Shown here in pieces: positions 55,265 through 64,000 of a stretch of 64,000 nucleotides of DNA. This stretch comes from a virus: the IMG/VR virus record IMGVR_UViG_3300045971_000438, positions 62,001-126,000 of that record; one strand, 5' to 3'. How positions within the stretch are numbered: the first letter of the stretch is position 1; each line of letters begins with the position of its first letter. The notes beneath the pieces are model-generated. The model did no database searches. It was given only the letters and a program-made list of their open reading frames with translations, and was not told where the DNA came from. A program made the position numbers and the translations under genes.

Positions 55265-57474
55265 TGGCTATTGAAGACCTTGCGGTCACTTATACAGTTT
55301 CTGCCACTTTAACTTTTTCTTTTGAAAGAGCTAAGATTATTCCTCAATTAATTGAAGGGTATACTAGTTCAGAATTTGTTTTCAATCCTTATTCTGATAG
55401 ATTTGATCCTTGTGTAAATTACTACCATAGCTATGGTATTGATCCAATAAGTGTTAATCTTACTGGTTTAGGACATTTAATTTATGTAGGTTATAATACA
55501 GAACTTTTTCAAGAGGAATTAACTTTTGATGGTTCTTCTGTAGCTTCTTTATCTCAAATACCTATAAGTAATGTGCTTATGGGTGTTGAGAGTCGTTATT
55601 TTGAAAAAATAACAGAAACATTTAATATGGGTGAAATCACTTATACTGCATCCAGTTTTTCTCCTGTATTAAAATATAATTCTATAGCTAATGAAATAAG
55701 TGTTTCTGACAATCCAGATGTTTTAGTAAAATATTATGGAAAGATTGTTGTAAAATACAATGTTCATAAAAATACATATAAAGTTTCTTTTAAAGGTATT
55801 CCATGTTATGATTTTGCTGGTTACGTTCCAACAACCAGTCAAATGGGTTCATCTACTTTACCTTCAGGAAGTGGAAATAGTGGAGTTACAGTTACTAATG
55901 CCAGTTATTTTTCTGGTGGGACAAGTTATGTGACACAAGATAATGTTATTACTTATACTACACAACTAACTCCAAATGATCTCATATTGACAAATGAGAA
56001 TTATACTCTTGCAGCTATCTTTTTAACAGGTATATCTACTATATCAGGAAAAAGAAATCAGAATTGTTGTGCTAGACCGACTTATGCGGGTGGTGTTGTA
56101 ACAGGTGTTTCTGGAGATAATAATGAGGCTTTTGGTTGTACTACTGTTGTAAGTCTTTATGGGGATAATCCTGATTCAGTTTCTGATAAAAATAATAATG
56201 CAAGTGTAGGATATATGGGTTACTCTAAAGAAGGAGTTATTGAGACTTTAGAATTTAATGGATCTACATCAGTATCTTTAAAATATATTCCTATTGGTAT
56301 CCCTAGTATTATAGAAAAATCTGATTTTGAAAGTATCGGAACTTATGCTAATGGTAGTGGTACATCCAATGTTCCACATAGTGGACTTGGATATAATCCA
56401 TTTACTAATTCTTATGAAATAATTCCAACATCAGGTATAAGTAATGCTCAATTTTTTGGAACTATGGTTATTGGTTATGAGAGTGAAAGATATGATTATG
56501 CAGTAACTTTTAGCCAAAATAATTGCCCTGAAAATACAGATACTGAAGCTGAAAGGAAAAGAAAAGAAGATTTATCTAAAGCATTTCTTGTTATTACTTG
56601 GGGTCCTACTCATAAAACATCGCTGACTGTAAGTAGAGACAGTTCTTGTTGCCCTAAACAAAAACCAGGAAAATCAATAGAATCATATACAGTTAAAGTA
56701 GAACATGCATCTTTTTGTAATTCTTTTAAATCTAAAAAAGAAGTTTCACAAAGTGCATTAACAGGTTATACAGCTAGAGTAGATATAACAGATTATATTT
56801 TAGTACATAATTTTGGTGAATATGATTTTGATTTAGATGCTTATACAATAGAAGATGGAACTTTTGGTAAAGCTAAACAAGATTCTGGTGGAGAATCTTC
56901 AGTAGGTGAAGTTGCAAAAGCACTGGATATTTCTTTTTCAAAGGTTTTTAGAAAAGAAGTTTTAATAAGACAACAATTATCTTTAAAAGAATCTAGTACG
57001 GCAACTTTAGATGGAATACCAAAACAACCCAATTGGAAAGAAATTGTTCCATTAAAATCTATTCTTCCACAAAAATATGAACTCTATGTTTGTTTTGGTG
57101 TAAAAACTGAAGAAGTATATACAGGAGAGTACAATTATTCTACACACACTTTTAATATTACTGGAGTCAAACAACTAAAAGCTAATGAAGTTTGTATCGT
57201 TAATTCTTTAAATATAGAAATGTTAGTATCTGGAGTTATAGAAGTTTCGTATTATACAACTATCTGTATTTATGAGATAATGTATACTTTAGGTTCTTCT
57301 AATCCAGCACCTAGTGTAACAGAATCAAGATATAGAATTAGTTTTGTAAGTGACGATATTGTTTTAAATGGAGAATGTAAGTCTGATATAAAATCTATAA
57401 ATGTGGTCAGTAAGAAAAAACTGAATAAAAGTTTTAAAGAATTTTTTGATTCATGTAAGACATGTAATCCTTGA
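55264..57474 (+). CDS. Large beta-rich tail protein
   Basis: 736 residues, starting one base before the previous stop ends. Repeats the motif (F/Y)NPYSDRF…VNYYHSYGI and GYNPFTNSYEIIPTSGISNA in the first half, suggesting repeated domains of about 130 residues each (residues 1-180 and 270-420). Many cysteines appear late (NQNCCARP, CCPKQKPGK, SFCNSF, FDSCKTCNP). No family was recognised. Probable tail-tip or adhesin component. Confidence 0.6.
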   Translation: MAIEDLAVTYTVSATLTFSFERAKIIPQLIEGYTSSEFVFNPYSDRFDPCVNYYHSYGIDPISVNLTGLGHLIYVGYNTELFQEELTFDGSSVASLSQIPISNVLMGVESRYFEKITETFNMGEITYTASSFSPVLKYNSIANEISVSDNPDVLVKYYGKIVVKYNVHKNTYKVSFKGIPCYDFAGYVPTTSQMGSSTLPSGSGNSGVTVTNASYFSGGTSYVTQDNVITYTTQLTPNDLILTNENYTLAAIFLTGISTISGKRNQNCCARPTYAGGVVTGVSGDNNEAFGCTTVVSLYGDNPDSVSDKNNNASVGYMGYSKEGVIETLEFNGSTSVSLKYIPIGIPSIIEKSDFESIGTYANGSGTSNVPHSGLGYNPFTNSYEIIPTSGISNAQFFGTMVIGYESERYDYAVTFSQNNCPENTDTEAERKRKEDLSKAFLVITWGPTHKTSLTVSRDSSCCPKQKPGKSIESYTVKVEHASFCNSFKSKKEVSQSALTGYTARVDITDYILVHNFGEYDFDLDAYTIEDGTFGKAKQDSGGESSVGEVAKALDISFSKVFRKEVLIRQQLSLKESSTATLDGIPKQPNWKEIVPLKSILPQKYELYVCFGVKTEEVYTGEYNYSTHTFNITGVKQLKANEVCIVNSLNIEMLVSGVIEVSYYTTICIYEIMYTLGSSNPAPSVTESRYRISFVSDDIVLNGECKSDIKSINVVSKKKLNKSFKEFFDSCKTCNP

Positions 57475-57501
57475 AATTAAGTTTAATAAAGGAAAAATAA
57501 A

Positions 57502-57858
57502 GTGATTGAGTATAAACGAAAATATTCCATTCTTAATTTAACTGATTTAGGATTGTTTCATGACGGTCAATTGCCTCCTGATTACGATGGTTCAGTATTA
57601 AAGATAGAAGTTGTTCATAGAATTTTATTTGTAAATGAATTTACGGGTGAGTTGTTTACGATGACATTTAATCCTCCTGATGCAAAAAATTCTAGTAAAA
57701 CTGTTACTCCATATACAAAAGATGAAATAAAGTTAAGAACTGCTGATGTTAATGAAGAACATGAGGATGGCAACCATTATTTTCCTAAAAGAGTAAAAGA
57801 TTTGGCTGATTTTTTTATAGCAGATATAGAAAAAGATGGTGAGTCAAAGGTCATTTAG
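57502..57858 (+). CDS. Unknown tail-region protein (GTG start)
   Basis: 118 residues from GTG 57502, which follows AAGGAAAAATAAA. Sequence: KYSILNLTDLGLFHDGQLPP, LKIEVVHRILFVNEFTGELF. Beta-rich first half, acidic second. No family was recognised. It directly abuts the next ATG. Confidence 0.6.
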   Translation: MIEYKRKYSILNLTDLGLFHDGQLPPDYDGSVLKIEVVHRILFVNEFTGELFTMTFNPPDAKNSSKTVTPYTKDEIKLRTADVNEEHEDGNHYFPKRVKDLADFFIADIEKDGESKVI

Positions 57859-58518
57859 ATGTTTAGAATCAGTTCTTTTTTAGATACGGATACTACAATA
57901 GATTCTGAGGGAAATAATTACTTTGTTTTAGACAGTCCCTATTCTTTTCCAGTAGCCAATGTGGTTAATTTTTTATTGGATCCTAACGTGAATATAATAG
58001 TTAATTCTACTTTTGAAAGTCTTGATAACTTCAGTACATCTTCAATATTGTTTCAAAAAGTGTATTATGAATTTTCTTCTGCTTTTAATTTCTTAACTAC
58101 TTTAAATACAATTAAAGTTAAAGATAGTCTTATTTGTTTAGATGATTTTTATAAAGTAACATCACCTTTGGAATGTTTTGAAAGATTCCAAATAAATAAT
58201 TTTTATGAGTTTTTAGATAATGAAGCATTTATTATAAAGAATGGTTTAGATATTTTTACAAATGGATTACTTGTAAAGAATTTTTGCAGTTCTTTAGATC
58301 CATATACAGTTTTTGTTACAGATACTATAGAATTAACAGATACGTATGTTAATCCAGTATTTTCATTTTTAGATTCTTTATACGACTGTAAAAATACTGT
58401 ATCTGCTGAATTAGCAGTTTTAGAAGATTTTGTAGATAGAGTTCCAGTTTCAAAAGCATTTGAATTTTTACAAGATTCAAAAGTAACTCCACCTTTTTCA
58501 ATCACGATGACTAATTAA
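57859..58518 (+). CDS. Unknown tail-region protein
   Basis: 219 residues, repetitive strand-loop pattern rich in Phe, Leu and Asp (FYEFLDNEAFIIKNGLDIFT; YVNPVFSFLDSLYDCKNTVS). Possibly short tandem repeats of FLD-x-x-type segments, as in fibrous adhesins. No family was recognised. Confidence 0.55.
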   Translation: MFRISSFLDTDTTIDSEGNNYFVLDSPYSFPVANVVNFLLDPNVNIIVNSTFESLDNFSTSSILFQKVYYEFSSAFNFLTTLNTIKVKDSLICLDDFYKVTSPLECFERFQINNFYEFLDNEAFIIKNGLDIFTNGLLVKNFCSSLDPYTVFVTDTIELTDTYVNPVFSFLDSLYDCKNTVSAELAVLEDFVDRVPVSKAFEFLQDSKVTPPFSITMTN

Positions 58519-58523
58519 GATTC

Positions 58524-59657
58524 ATGGCTTTAATTACTTTCAGTTTTGTATCTTTAGATATATCAATAGACGAAAATAGTCCTTATTGGGATTGTGCTGC
58601 TGTCATAGCAGACTATTCTCAATTTGAAAGTATTAATGAAGGTGATTCTTTTAATGTATCTATATCGGGTGAAATTTGGACATTTATTATTGTCAGTAAA
58701 AAAGAAGATAGAAATTCACCTGCCATACCTAATTTTACAATTACAGGTAGATCTGATACATGTTTATTAGACCCACCTTATAAGCTTCCACTCATTTATG
58801 TGATGCAAGAAGATAGCAGTGCTAAAGAAGTGGTATCTGCTTTATTAGAACATAGACCTGTGACTTGGCTGTTAAAAGATTCTGTCGGTGCAGAATTAGA
58901 TTGGACTTTAGATATGTTCAGTATCGCTGAAAGTGGTTCTAGCAGATTGGATTGCGCTAAGAAAATAGTTGAAGCGGCTGGTGGAGTTTTAGAATGTGAG
59001 CCTGATGGAACTGTGGTAGTTAGACCTTTGTTTTCTATATCTCCTTGGCAATATGATACAATAGTTGCAGATCATTCATTTACAGATGTTGAAAATTTAC
59101 TTAATCTGTCTTTTGATTATACTTTAGAATCATTTTATGATTGGGTAAGAGTTAGAAATGTAGACCATTCTACTATATACGCTCCTACTGATAAAATAGA
59201 AATGATTTTCAATTTAACAGATGATGGAACTAATTTTATTGAGAGTAGGTCTGAGAATTTACATGGATGGTTAAGAGTTTATCCATTTCCATACAGAAAT
59301 ATGGAAGTTAAAACAACAGGATCTTTAGCTGTAGTAAAAATAGATTTTGCTACTAAAAAAGAAGAATATAGAGTAGTTCCTAGAGAATTTATAGAGATAA
59401 TTAAAGGTGCGGGCAATACTCAGTTTCCTATTTATGATATTTTAGAGTTTCGTTGGCAAGCAGAAGATTTAGGCCCATTGACATTCAATCCTTATACCAC
59501 GGTTTTATTTTCTACTAAGGCAACGCCAGGTTATTCTACAGTAATGGTCACGTATAGAACACGGTGTTATAAATGGGCAGTAATTGCTACTATGCCAGAA
59601 CTTTTTTCAAAATACGAGACTCAAATTCTTTTGGTGGATCCAAGTGCCATTAAGTGA
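58524..59657 (+). CDS. Baseplate hub-like tail protein
   Basis: 377 residues. SFVSLDISIDENSPYWDCAA, FTITGRSDTCLLDPPYKLPL and AKEVVSALLE, then DWTLDMFSIAESGSSRLDCA, KKIVEAAGGVLECEPDGTVV. The order (strand-rich N-terminus, a GRS-x-x-x-LLD-x-PY loop, a helix and a second barrel) is that of hub proteins such as phage gpD or T4 gp27. The function of forming the trimeric tail hub is inferred. Its end overlaps the next GTG start. Confidence 0.65.
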   Translation: MALITFSFVSLDISIDENSPYWDCAAVIADYSQFESINEGDSFNVSISGEIWTFIIVSKKEDRNSPAIPNFTITGRSDTCLLDPPYKLPLIYVMQEDSSAKEVVSALLEHRPVTWLLKDSVGAELDWTLDMFSIAESGSSRLDCAKKIVEAAGGVLECEPDGTVVVRPLFSISPWQYDTIVADHSFTDVENLLNLSFDYTLESFYDWVRVRNVDHSTIYAPTDKIEMIFNLTDDGTNFIESRSENLHGWLRVYPFPYRNMEVKTTGSLAVVKIDFATKKEEYRVVPREFIEIIKGAGNTQFPIYDILEFRWQAEDLGPLTFNPYTTVLFSTKATPGYSTVMVTYRTRCYKWAVIATMPELFSKYETQILLVDPSAIK

Positions 59658-60183
59658 AATTAGCCAGTTTTTAAATACAGATGTTGCAGTCGGGTTCAAT
59701 AGCGAAACGTTGCCTGGAAATATTATTTTAGAAGAGGACAGTAATTATAATTTAAATTCATTTCCTGGATCAACTCAAAGATTTTTTTTATATACAAGTA
59801 TTGGAGTTACTAACATACAGGTATCCAGTACTTTAGGCAGTCTTAGATATTTAAAAGATTACACTGTTAAAAAGGAAGAGATGGCCACTATTACTAACCA
59901 AGGATATCTTAATTTAAAATATCCAATTACTCCAGGAACAATACCTAATTTTATGGTAATTGGTAAACCGCTTAATTATGGTGGTATAGAACAACGACGA
60001 GACAAAACTTGGCTAGTGAAAGCCCAAGACTTGAATAAGAACTACATGATGGTTATTTTATTAGTGGATTATATGACGACGAGACAGCATTGGGAGTTAA
60101 GTAATACTTTTTTCCCATTGGCTAGTTACGAAATTGGAATTTTAGCAACGGGAACTAATCCGCTTTTGAAAAAGAGTTCATAA
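59644..60183 (+). CDS. Unknown tail-tip protein (GTG start)
   Basis: 179 residues from GTG 59644, eight bases after GGTGG and overlapping the hub gene's end in another frame; earlier in-frame starts run deep into the hub gene. Sequence: PLSEISQFLNTDVAVGFNSE, then WLVKAQDLNKNYMMVILLVD. No family was recognised. Confidence 0.6.
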   Translation: MPLSEISQFLNTDVAVGFNSETLPGNIILEEDSNYNLNSFPGSTQRFFLYTSIGVTNIQVSSTLGSLRYLKDYTVKKEEMATITNQGYLNLKYPITPGTIPNFMVIGKPLNYGGIEQRRDKTWLVKAQDLNKNYMMVILLVDYMTTRQHWELSNTFFPLASYEIGILATGTNPLLKKSS

Positions 60184-60184
60184 A

Positions 60185-60745
60185 ATGCCCATAGTACCTA
60201 TTACTCAGCAACAGATTGTAACTGCGAACTTAAGTGTCACGTTTACAGTGTCAGGGGCATCTTCTTTAAAAGCAGAAATAGATTCTCGTCATAGTGGTGG
60301 TAATGCGGGTAAAACCAGTTTTAAGCCAGGCGACGAGGTATCTTGGTTGCTGTTTAGAAGTCCGGCAGTCTATTTAGATCAGATTATTACCAGTGCGGGT
60401 ACTACATCGGGTTCCATAATTGATAGCAAAGGTGGAACGGGGGAGTCTATACCCGTTAAAGAATTTTTATCTTTAGCGGGAGTTTATGATGTGTCTTTAG
60501 AGTACCCGTATTATTCCAATTTTTCGTATGAATGGGTAGGTACTCCAGGTGCCACTGTTATAGAAACTCCACCTATTGGATCAACTCAACTCAATTTTAA
60601 AGGTACAAGTAAATACGGGGCTATAGGTTATTTAATAATAAAATATAACACGTTAGGAGAAGTAAATCGGTTAGTGTCTACTTACTTACCCTATTTACAA
60701 TATGATATAGTAGTCTATATAGGTGGACATGATCCTAATCTTTAA
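60185..60745 (+). CDS. Unknown tail-tip protein
   Basis: 186 residues, beta-rich. VTANLSVTFTVSGASSLKAE, FKPGDEVSWLLFRSPAVYLD, GAIGYLIIKYNTLGEVNRLV. No family was recognised. It lies 1 bp after the previous stop, in the tail-tip operon. Confidence 0.6.
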   Translation: MPIVPITQQQIVTANLSVTFTVSGASSLKAEIDSRHSGGNAGKTSFKPGDEVSWLLFRSPAVYLDQIITSAGTTSGSIIDSKGGTGESIPVKEFLSLAGVYDVSLEYPYYSNFSYEWVGTPGATVIETPPIGSTQLNFKGTSKYGAIGYLIIKYNTLGEVNRLVSTYLPYLQYDIVVYIGGHDPNL

Positions 60746-60761
60746 ATTCAAGGTGAATTAA

Positions 60762-61115
60762 TTGATTGTTACAGATATTGTTGTTCAGAGGCCAAATGCT
60801 TTCCCATATAAAGCAGAAGACATATTTGATATTTTGATCCAGGGTAAAGAATGTGCCTTAGCTAGAGGACGGTCTTTTCTTGATGAAAAAGGTACAGGTA
60901 CCCAAGTTGTTTCATTTGATATTCCATACGTACCTAATTTAAGATTAGGACAAATAGTCCAAGTTTCAGATTCATTTTTAGCTTTGACTTGGCGAGCTAA
61001 AATAGTATCTATCAGTCATAAGATTCAAATAGGATCTGGTTCTTCATTGCTATTGACCACAAATTTGAAAGTAAAAAAACCATCCACTTATTTTGTTCCC
61101 GCTTCGGAGTTCTAA
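60762..61115 (+). CDS. Small tail protein (TTG start)
   Basis: 117 residues from TTG 60762, six bases after AAGGTG. IVTDIVVQRPNAFPYKAEDI, FDIPYVPNLRLGQIVQVSDS, LTWRAKIVSISHKIQIGSGS: the pattern of a small OB-like barrel often fused to hub proteins. Probably a hub or spike-linked piece; inferred from position. Confidence 0.6.
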   Translation: MIVTDIVVQRPNAFPYKAEDIFDILIQGKECALARGRSFLDEKGTGTQVVSFDIPYVPNLRLGQIVQVSDSFLALTWRAKIVSISHKIQIGSGSSLLLTTNLKVKKPSTYFVPASEF

Positions 61116-61117
61116 TC

Positions 61118-61351
61118 ATGAGTCTTGTAAACGATTTAAAATCAGTGTTTAATCCAAGTAAATCTTATGTGACGGGTAATGTTATATCTGTAGAAGTAGA
61201 TAGGGCTATTGTCAGTACTATTAATGGTCGAGCGAATTGTGGCATAGGTATATTGTCTACTTTAAAAGCGAATGATAAAGTCCATATTGAGGACGGCACT
61301 ATCATAGGTAAGTTGTCTGATGAAAAATCTCTTACCAAACACTTCGTTTGA
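61118..61351 (+). CDS. Unknown small tail protein
   Basis: 77 residues. KSYVTGNVISVEVDRAIVST, then INGRANCGIGILSTLKANDK and VHIEDGTIIGKLSDE: an OB-fold-like barrel, reminiscent of gp5-type or phage P2 gpV N-terminal domains. Ribosome site not obvious beyond GGAGTTCTAATC. Followed by 117 non-coding bases. Confidence 0.5.
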   Translation: MSLVNDLKSVFNPSKSYVTGNVISVEVDRAIVSTINGRANCGIGILSTLKANDKVHIEDGTIIGKLSDEKSLTKHFV

Positions 61352-61468
61352 AAACGCGTCTTGCTGGCACGAAAATCGTTGTCTAAGCCACGTTCTTTTT
61401 ATGAGTGGTGTACTGGTGTTAGTTAATGAAAACTCCAAGCTTAAATCGAATATTTTGAAGGTGGCATT

Positions 61469-62590
61469 GTGGCAGTAATGGTTTTTAGAAATACAGATAC
61501 TGGAGTCCCTGATCCTGGATTAAAAAGTGACAGTGCTTCAGGTATGTTTGTCAATTTTTTAGATAAATGTCTGGTTACTGGATTTGGTGGTGCAAGCATT
61601 TCATCTATTACTAGAAGTGGGTCTGTTGTAACTGTGGTGACAGCTACTGCTCATGGTTTGGCTCCTACATTACAGACTTATAGGTATGTTTTAATAGCAG
61701 GAGTAGAGCAAACAGAGTATAATGGCACGTTTAAGGCCACAATCATCAATACAACCACTTTTACTTATCCAATAACAACAACTCCTATATCACCTGGAAC
61801 CAGTTCTACTGCAATGACTGTTAAAATTGCTCCGGCTGGTTGGACTAAACCATTTACGGGAACAAATAGTGCCGCATTTAAACAGCCTGCTGGTTCAAAT
61901 GGAATGTATCTTTTTGTGGAAGATACTGTAGGTATTAATGGGTTGCTTTATCGTGGTTATGAAACCATGTCTAACATTGGTACAGGAACAAATCCATTTC
62001 CTGCAGGTGCTTACCTTAGTTGGTATAAATGGAGTACATCGGGTATTGATTGGGTATTCATTACTAATGGGAAGTTTTTTTATTTTATATCGTTGTGTTC
62101 TTATACTTCTTATTATAGTTATTGGGTGATTGCTTTTGGGGATTTCACTTCGTATTTAATAGCTCCAGATAATTATAATACTATTTTAATAGGTAATGCT
62201 CTTTCTACTCAAGCATGTAATTTTATGTGTCTTGGTAATGGAACTGGACGTTATATCGCTAGATCTTGGGCTCAAACAGGAGCTGCTTTTTCTTTTGCAA
62301 ATTGGACTGATGGTATATCAGGAGCTTATATAGGTGGACAAGGTTTTAGTTATCCAGAACCTAATAGAAATGCTTTTATAGTATCTCCTGTTTATATTAA
62401 TGATGGTTGTAAACGAGGAGTATTACCTGGATTTCTTAATCCATTACATGCAGCAAGAATATTTGCTGATCTTGATTTTATTCAAGGTACAGGTGATTAT
62501 GCAGGCAGACTTTATCTTTATAAATATCTTGGAGGTTCTAATGCTCCTGCTAATACTGCTGCTCTGTTTGAAGTTTCGGACACTTGGTAA
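61469..62590 (+). CDS. Receptor-binding / tail fibre-like protein 1 (GTG start)
   Basis: 373 residues from GTG 61469, after GAAGGTGG. Start AVMVFRNTDTGVPDPGLKSD; an Ig/FN-like region (SSITRSGSVVTVVTATAHGL, GVEQTEYNGTFKATIIN), then PAGWTKPFTGTNSAAFKQPA, RGYETMSNIGTG, and a repeated IGGQGFSYPEPNRNAFIVSP segment. The same architecture recurs in 62966. Probable adhesin or distal tail protein binding the host surface. Confidence 0.65.
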   Translation: MAVMVFRNTDTGVPDPGLKSDSASGMFVNFLDKCLVTGFGGASISSITRSGSVVTVVTATAHGLAPTLQTYRYVLIAGVEQTEYNGTFKATIINTTTFTYPITTTPISPGTSSTAMTVKIAPAGWTKPFTGTNSAAFKQPAGSNGMYLFVEDTVGINGLLYRGYETMSNIGTGTNPFPAGAYLSWYKWSTSGIDWVFITNGKFFYFISLCSYTSYYSYWVIAFGDFTSYLIAPDNYNTILIGNALSTQACNFMCLGNGTGRYIARSWAQTGAAFSFANWTDGISGAYIGGQGFSYPEPNRNAFIVSPVYINDGCKRGVLPGFLNPLHAARIFADLDFIQGTGDYAGRLYLYKYLGGSNAPANTAALFEVSDTW

Positions 62591-62596
62591 ATAGTT

Positions 62597-62953
62597 ATGG
62601 CAACAATAACTCCAACTAACATGTTATGTCTTTCAAATGATATTCCTATATATTGTTCACCTTGGATTGAATATTGGGATTCTAAAGCCTGTTTTATTCC
62701 TGATGTGACTGGTTCTATATCAGGAGTAGTCACTCTTAAAGGTGTACTTATGCCAGGTGAACTGGTGTCTTTGTATTACAGACCTAATGGTAAGAAAATA
62801 GGATCTGTTTTAACTGATAATAATGGATCTTTTACTTTTCAGCATCTGGATAAAAACAGTAACCAATACTACGCAGTTGCCAGACTAAAAGGAACCTATA
62901 TAGAGCCAGAAAAATACAACGCTCTAATTTACGATCTGCTTCAACCAATTTAA
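62597..62953 (+). CDS. Small tail protein with carboxypeptidase-regulatory-like fold
   Basis: 118 residues. GSISGVVTLKGVLMPGELVS, LYYRPNGKKIGSVLTDNNGS, FTFQHLDKNSNQYYAVARLK: the G-x-V…G-x-V-x-L…T-D-x-x-G-x-F-x-F pattern of Ig-like CarboxypepD_reg domains that decorate phage fibres. Three cysteines in the N-terminus. Sits between the two paralogous fibre genes. Confidence 0.65.
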   Translation: MATITPTNMLCLSNDIPIYCSPWIEYWDSKACFIPDVTGSISGVVTLKGVLMPGELVSLYYRPNGKKIGSVLTDNNGSFTFQHLDKNSNQYYAVARLKGTYIEPEKYNALIYDLLQPI

Positions 62954-62965
62954 AGAGATAAGAAA

Positions 62966-64000
62966 ATGAGTGGAACCACCATTGTCACACTAAGATCTAC
63001 AGATACAGGAGCACCACGATTATCTGGTACAGCAGGAGATATAATTGCTTTATTTGATGCCTGTCTTATCAATGGCTATAACAGTAAAACAGTTCTAAGT
63101 ATGGTTAGAACTAATCAGACTGTTACTGTCTATTTTGCTACTGCACATAATCTTGCAGGAGATGGGGTTACTAAAGTTTTAATATCGGGAGCAGATCAAG
63201 TTGAATATAACGGAATATTTAAAATAAGTAATATCCAGGCTTCATCTTTTGATATTACGGTGACAGGGTCACCTTTGTCTCCCGCTACTGGGACTACTAT
63301 TACATCTAAAGTGGCTCCAGTAGGTTGGTCTAAGGCTTTTACTGGAACCAATTTAGGTGTGTACAGAAGTTTAGAAAGTACTGCCACCAAATTATATCTT
63401 CGTATTGATGATACGGGTACTTTATCTTGTAGAGCCCGTGGTTTTGAAACCATGTCTGATGTGAATAATGGCAGTGGTTTGTTTCCTACTGATTTACAAT
63501 TATCGGGTGGTTTGTTTATTCAAAAATCTAATAGCGCTTCTACTGCTTCACGGCCTTGGATTTTAGTAGGCGATGGGTTTGAGTTTTTCTTTTTTAGTGC
63601 AGCGCACGGAAGTTATCCAACTTTATTTTATTCTTTTCATTTTGGTGATCCAGCATCGGAAATGACCAGTGATCCGTATGGTTGTTTGATTTATGGTGGT
63701 AATGCAGATGATACTGGTCAGGCCCCAGCCTTTTACTGTGGTGTTGCTCCTCAATCTATAACAACTTCTTTAGCTGCCCAGGCAGGTCATTATTACGCTA
63801 GGATTTATAATCAACTAGGTGGTAGTGTAGGAGCTTCTAAATTAGGTTCAAGTGGTTTAGGTGGAACTACAATAGGATATGGTGGTATTTTAACTTATCC
63901 TGCACAACATAATAACGGTTTATATATTGCTCCTATTGTCGTATCAGACACGTATGTCATACGAGGTCAATTGAAAGGACTTTACCAACCATTACATAGA
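62966..64000 (+). CDS. Receptor-binding / tail fibre-like protein 2 (partial)
   Basis: Open to the end of the window (345 codons, no stop). It starts MSGTTIVTLRSTDTGAPRLS, parallels the protein at 61469: VTVYFATAHNLAGDGVTKVL, ADQVEYNGIFKISN, VAPVGWSKAFTGTNLGVYRS, RGFETMSDVNNG. The two are diverged paralogues, so a duplicated adhesin pair is likely. ATG after AAGAGATAAGAAA. Confidence 0.7.
   Translation, partial: MSGTTIVTLRSTDTGAPRLSGTAGDIIALFDACLINGYNSKTVLSMVRTNQTVTVYFATAHNLAGDGVTKVLISGADQVEYNGIFKISNIQASSFDITVTGSPLSPATGTTITSKVAPVGWSKAFTGTNLGVYRSLESTATKLYLRIDDTGTLSCRARGFETMSDVNNGSGLFPTDLQLSGGLFIQKSNSASTASRPWILVGDGFEFFFFSAAHGSYPTLFYSFHFGDPASEMTSDPYGCLIYGGNADDTGQAPAFYCGVAPQSITTSLAAQAGHYYARIYNQLGGSVGASKLGSSGLGGTTIGYGGILTYPAQHNNGLYIAPIVVSDTYVIRGQLKGLYQPLHR

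Overview
The window is about one contiguous stretch of an AT-rich (roughly one third G+C) double-stranded DNA tailed phage with a siphovirus-type plan. The support is an ordered HK97-fold head and long-tail block (terminase, portal, prohead protease, major capsid protein, connectors, tail tube, frameshifted tail chaperones, tape measure, tail tip and fibre proteins), phage-type nucleotide and DNA metabolism genes, and housekeeping-type promoters (TTGACA, 17 bp, TATAAT), which imply reliance on a bacterial sigma-70 polymerase. No integrase, repressor, lysis gene, DNA polymerase, helicase or tRNA was found, so part of the genome lies outside. The queD/queE pair and the tail-gene order are reminiscent of 7-deazaguanine (queuosine-type) siphoviruses; that placement is inference.

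Layout. 1-556: non-coding leader with a 22-bp inverted repeat. 616-10027 (+): small early-type genes with repeated sigma-70 promoters, including an ADP-ribosyltransferase-like protein, a RadC/JAB protein, small HTH and zinc proteins, tiny membrane peptides and several homing endonucleases. Two copies of a structured leader RNA follow promoters at 2.05 and 8.95 kb. 10028-11265: non-coding, rich in inverted repeats. 11266-17483: minus-strand genes of unknown function, interrupted by two plus-strand GIY-YIG endonucleases in CTAG-rich gaps. 17484-18747: a control region with TGTTT/AAACA palindromes, a pyrimidine tract and seven ~48-bp tandem repeats. 18748-30930 (+): queD, queE, primase, Rad50/SbcC-like ATPase, dUTPase and a B12-dependent ribonucleotide reductase. 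30994-64000 (+): packaging, head, tail and fibres.

The dominant theme is mobile-endonuclease colonisation. I count about twelve endonuclease units: three paralogous WxxM/AP2-type HNH genes, two HNH-AP2 genes, one more HNH gene, three GIY-YIG genes, one Vsr-like enzyme, and two LAGLIDADG inteins. The reductase is a fractured gene: a split intein divides it over two ORFs with the free-standing Vsr-like endonuclease between them, and a second, cis-splicing intein sits immediately before the presumed radical cysteine. A third intein is in the tape measure protein. Old insertions have left footprints: a second queD 5' end, a duplicated gene 3' end around 7.8-8.0 kb, and the tail of a fourth HNH paralogue at 43.3 kb.

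How the genes work together: queD/queE could feed a 7-deazaguanine DNA-modification pathway whose other enzymes are not in the window. The reductase, dUTPase, primase and Rad50-like protein supply and process DNA. The late block builds a capsid and a tail predicted to be unusually long.
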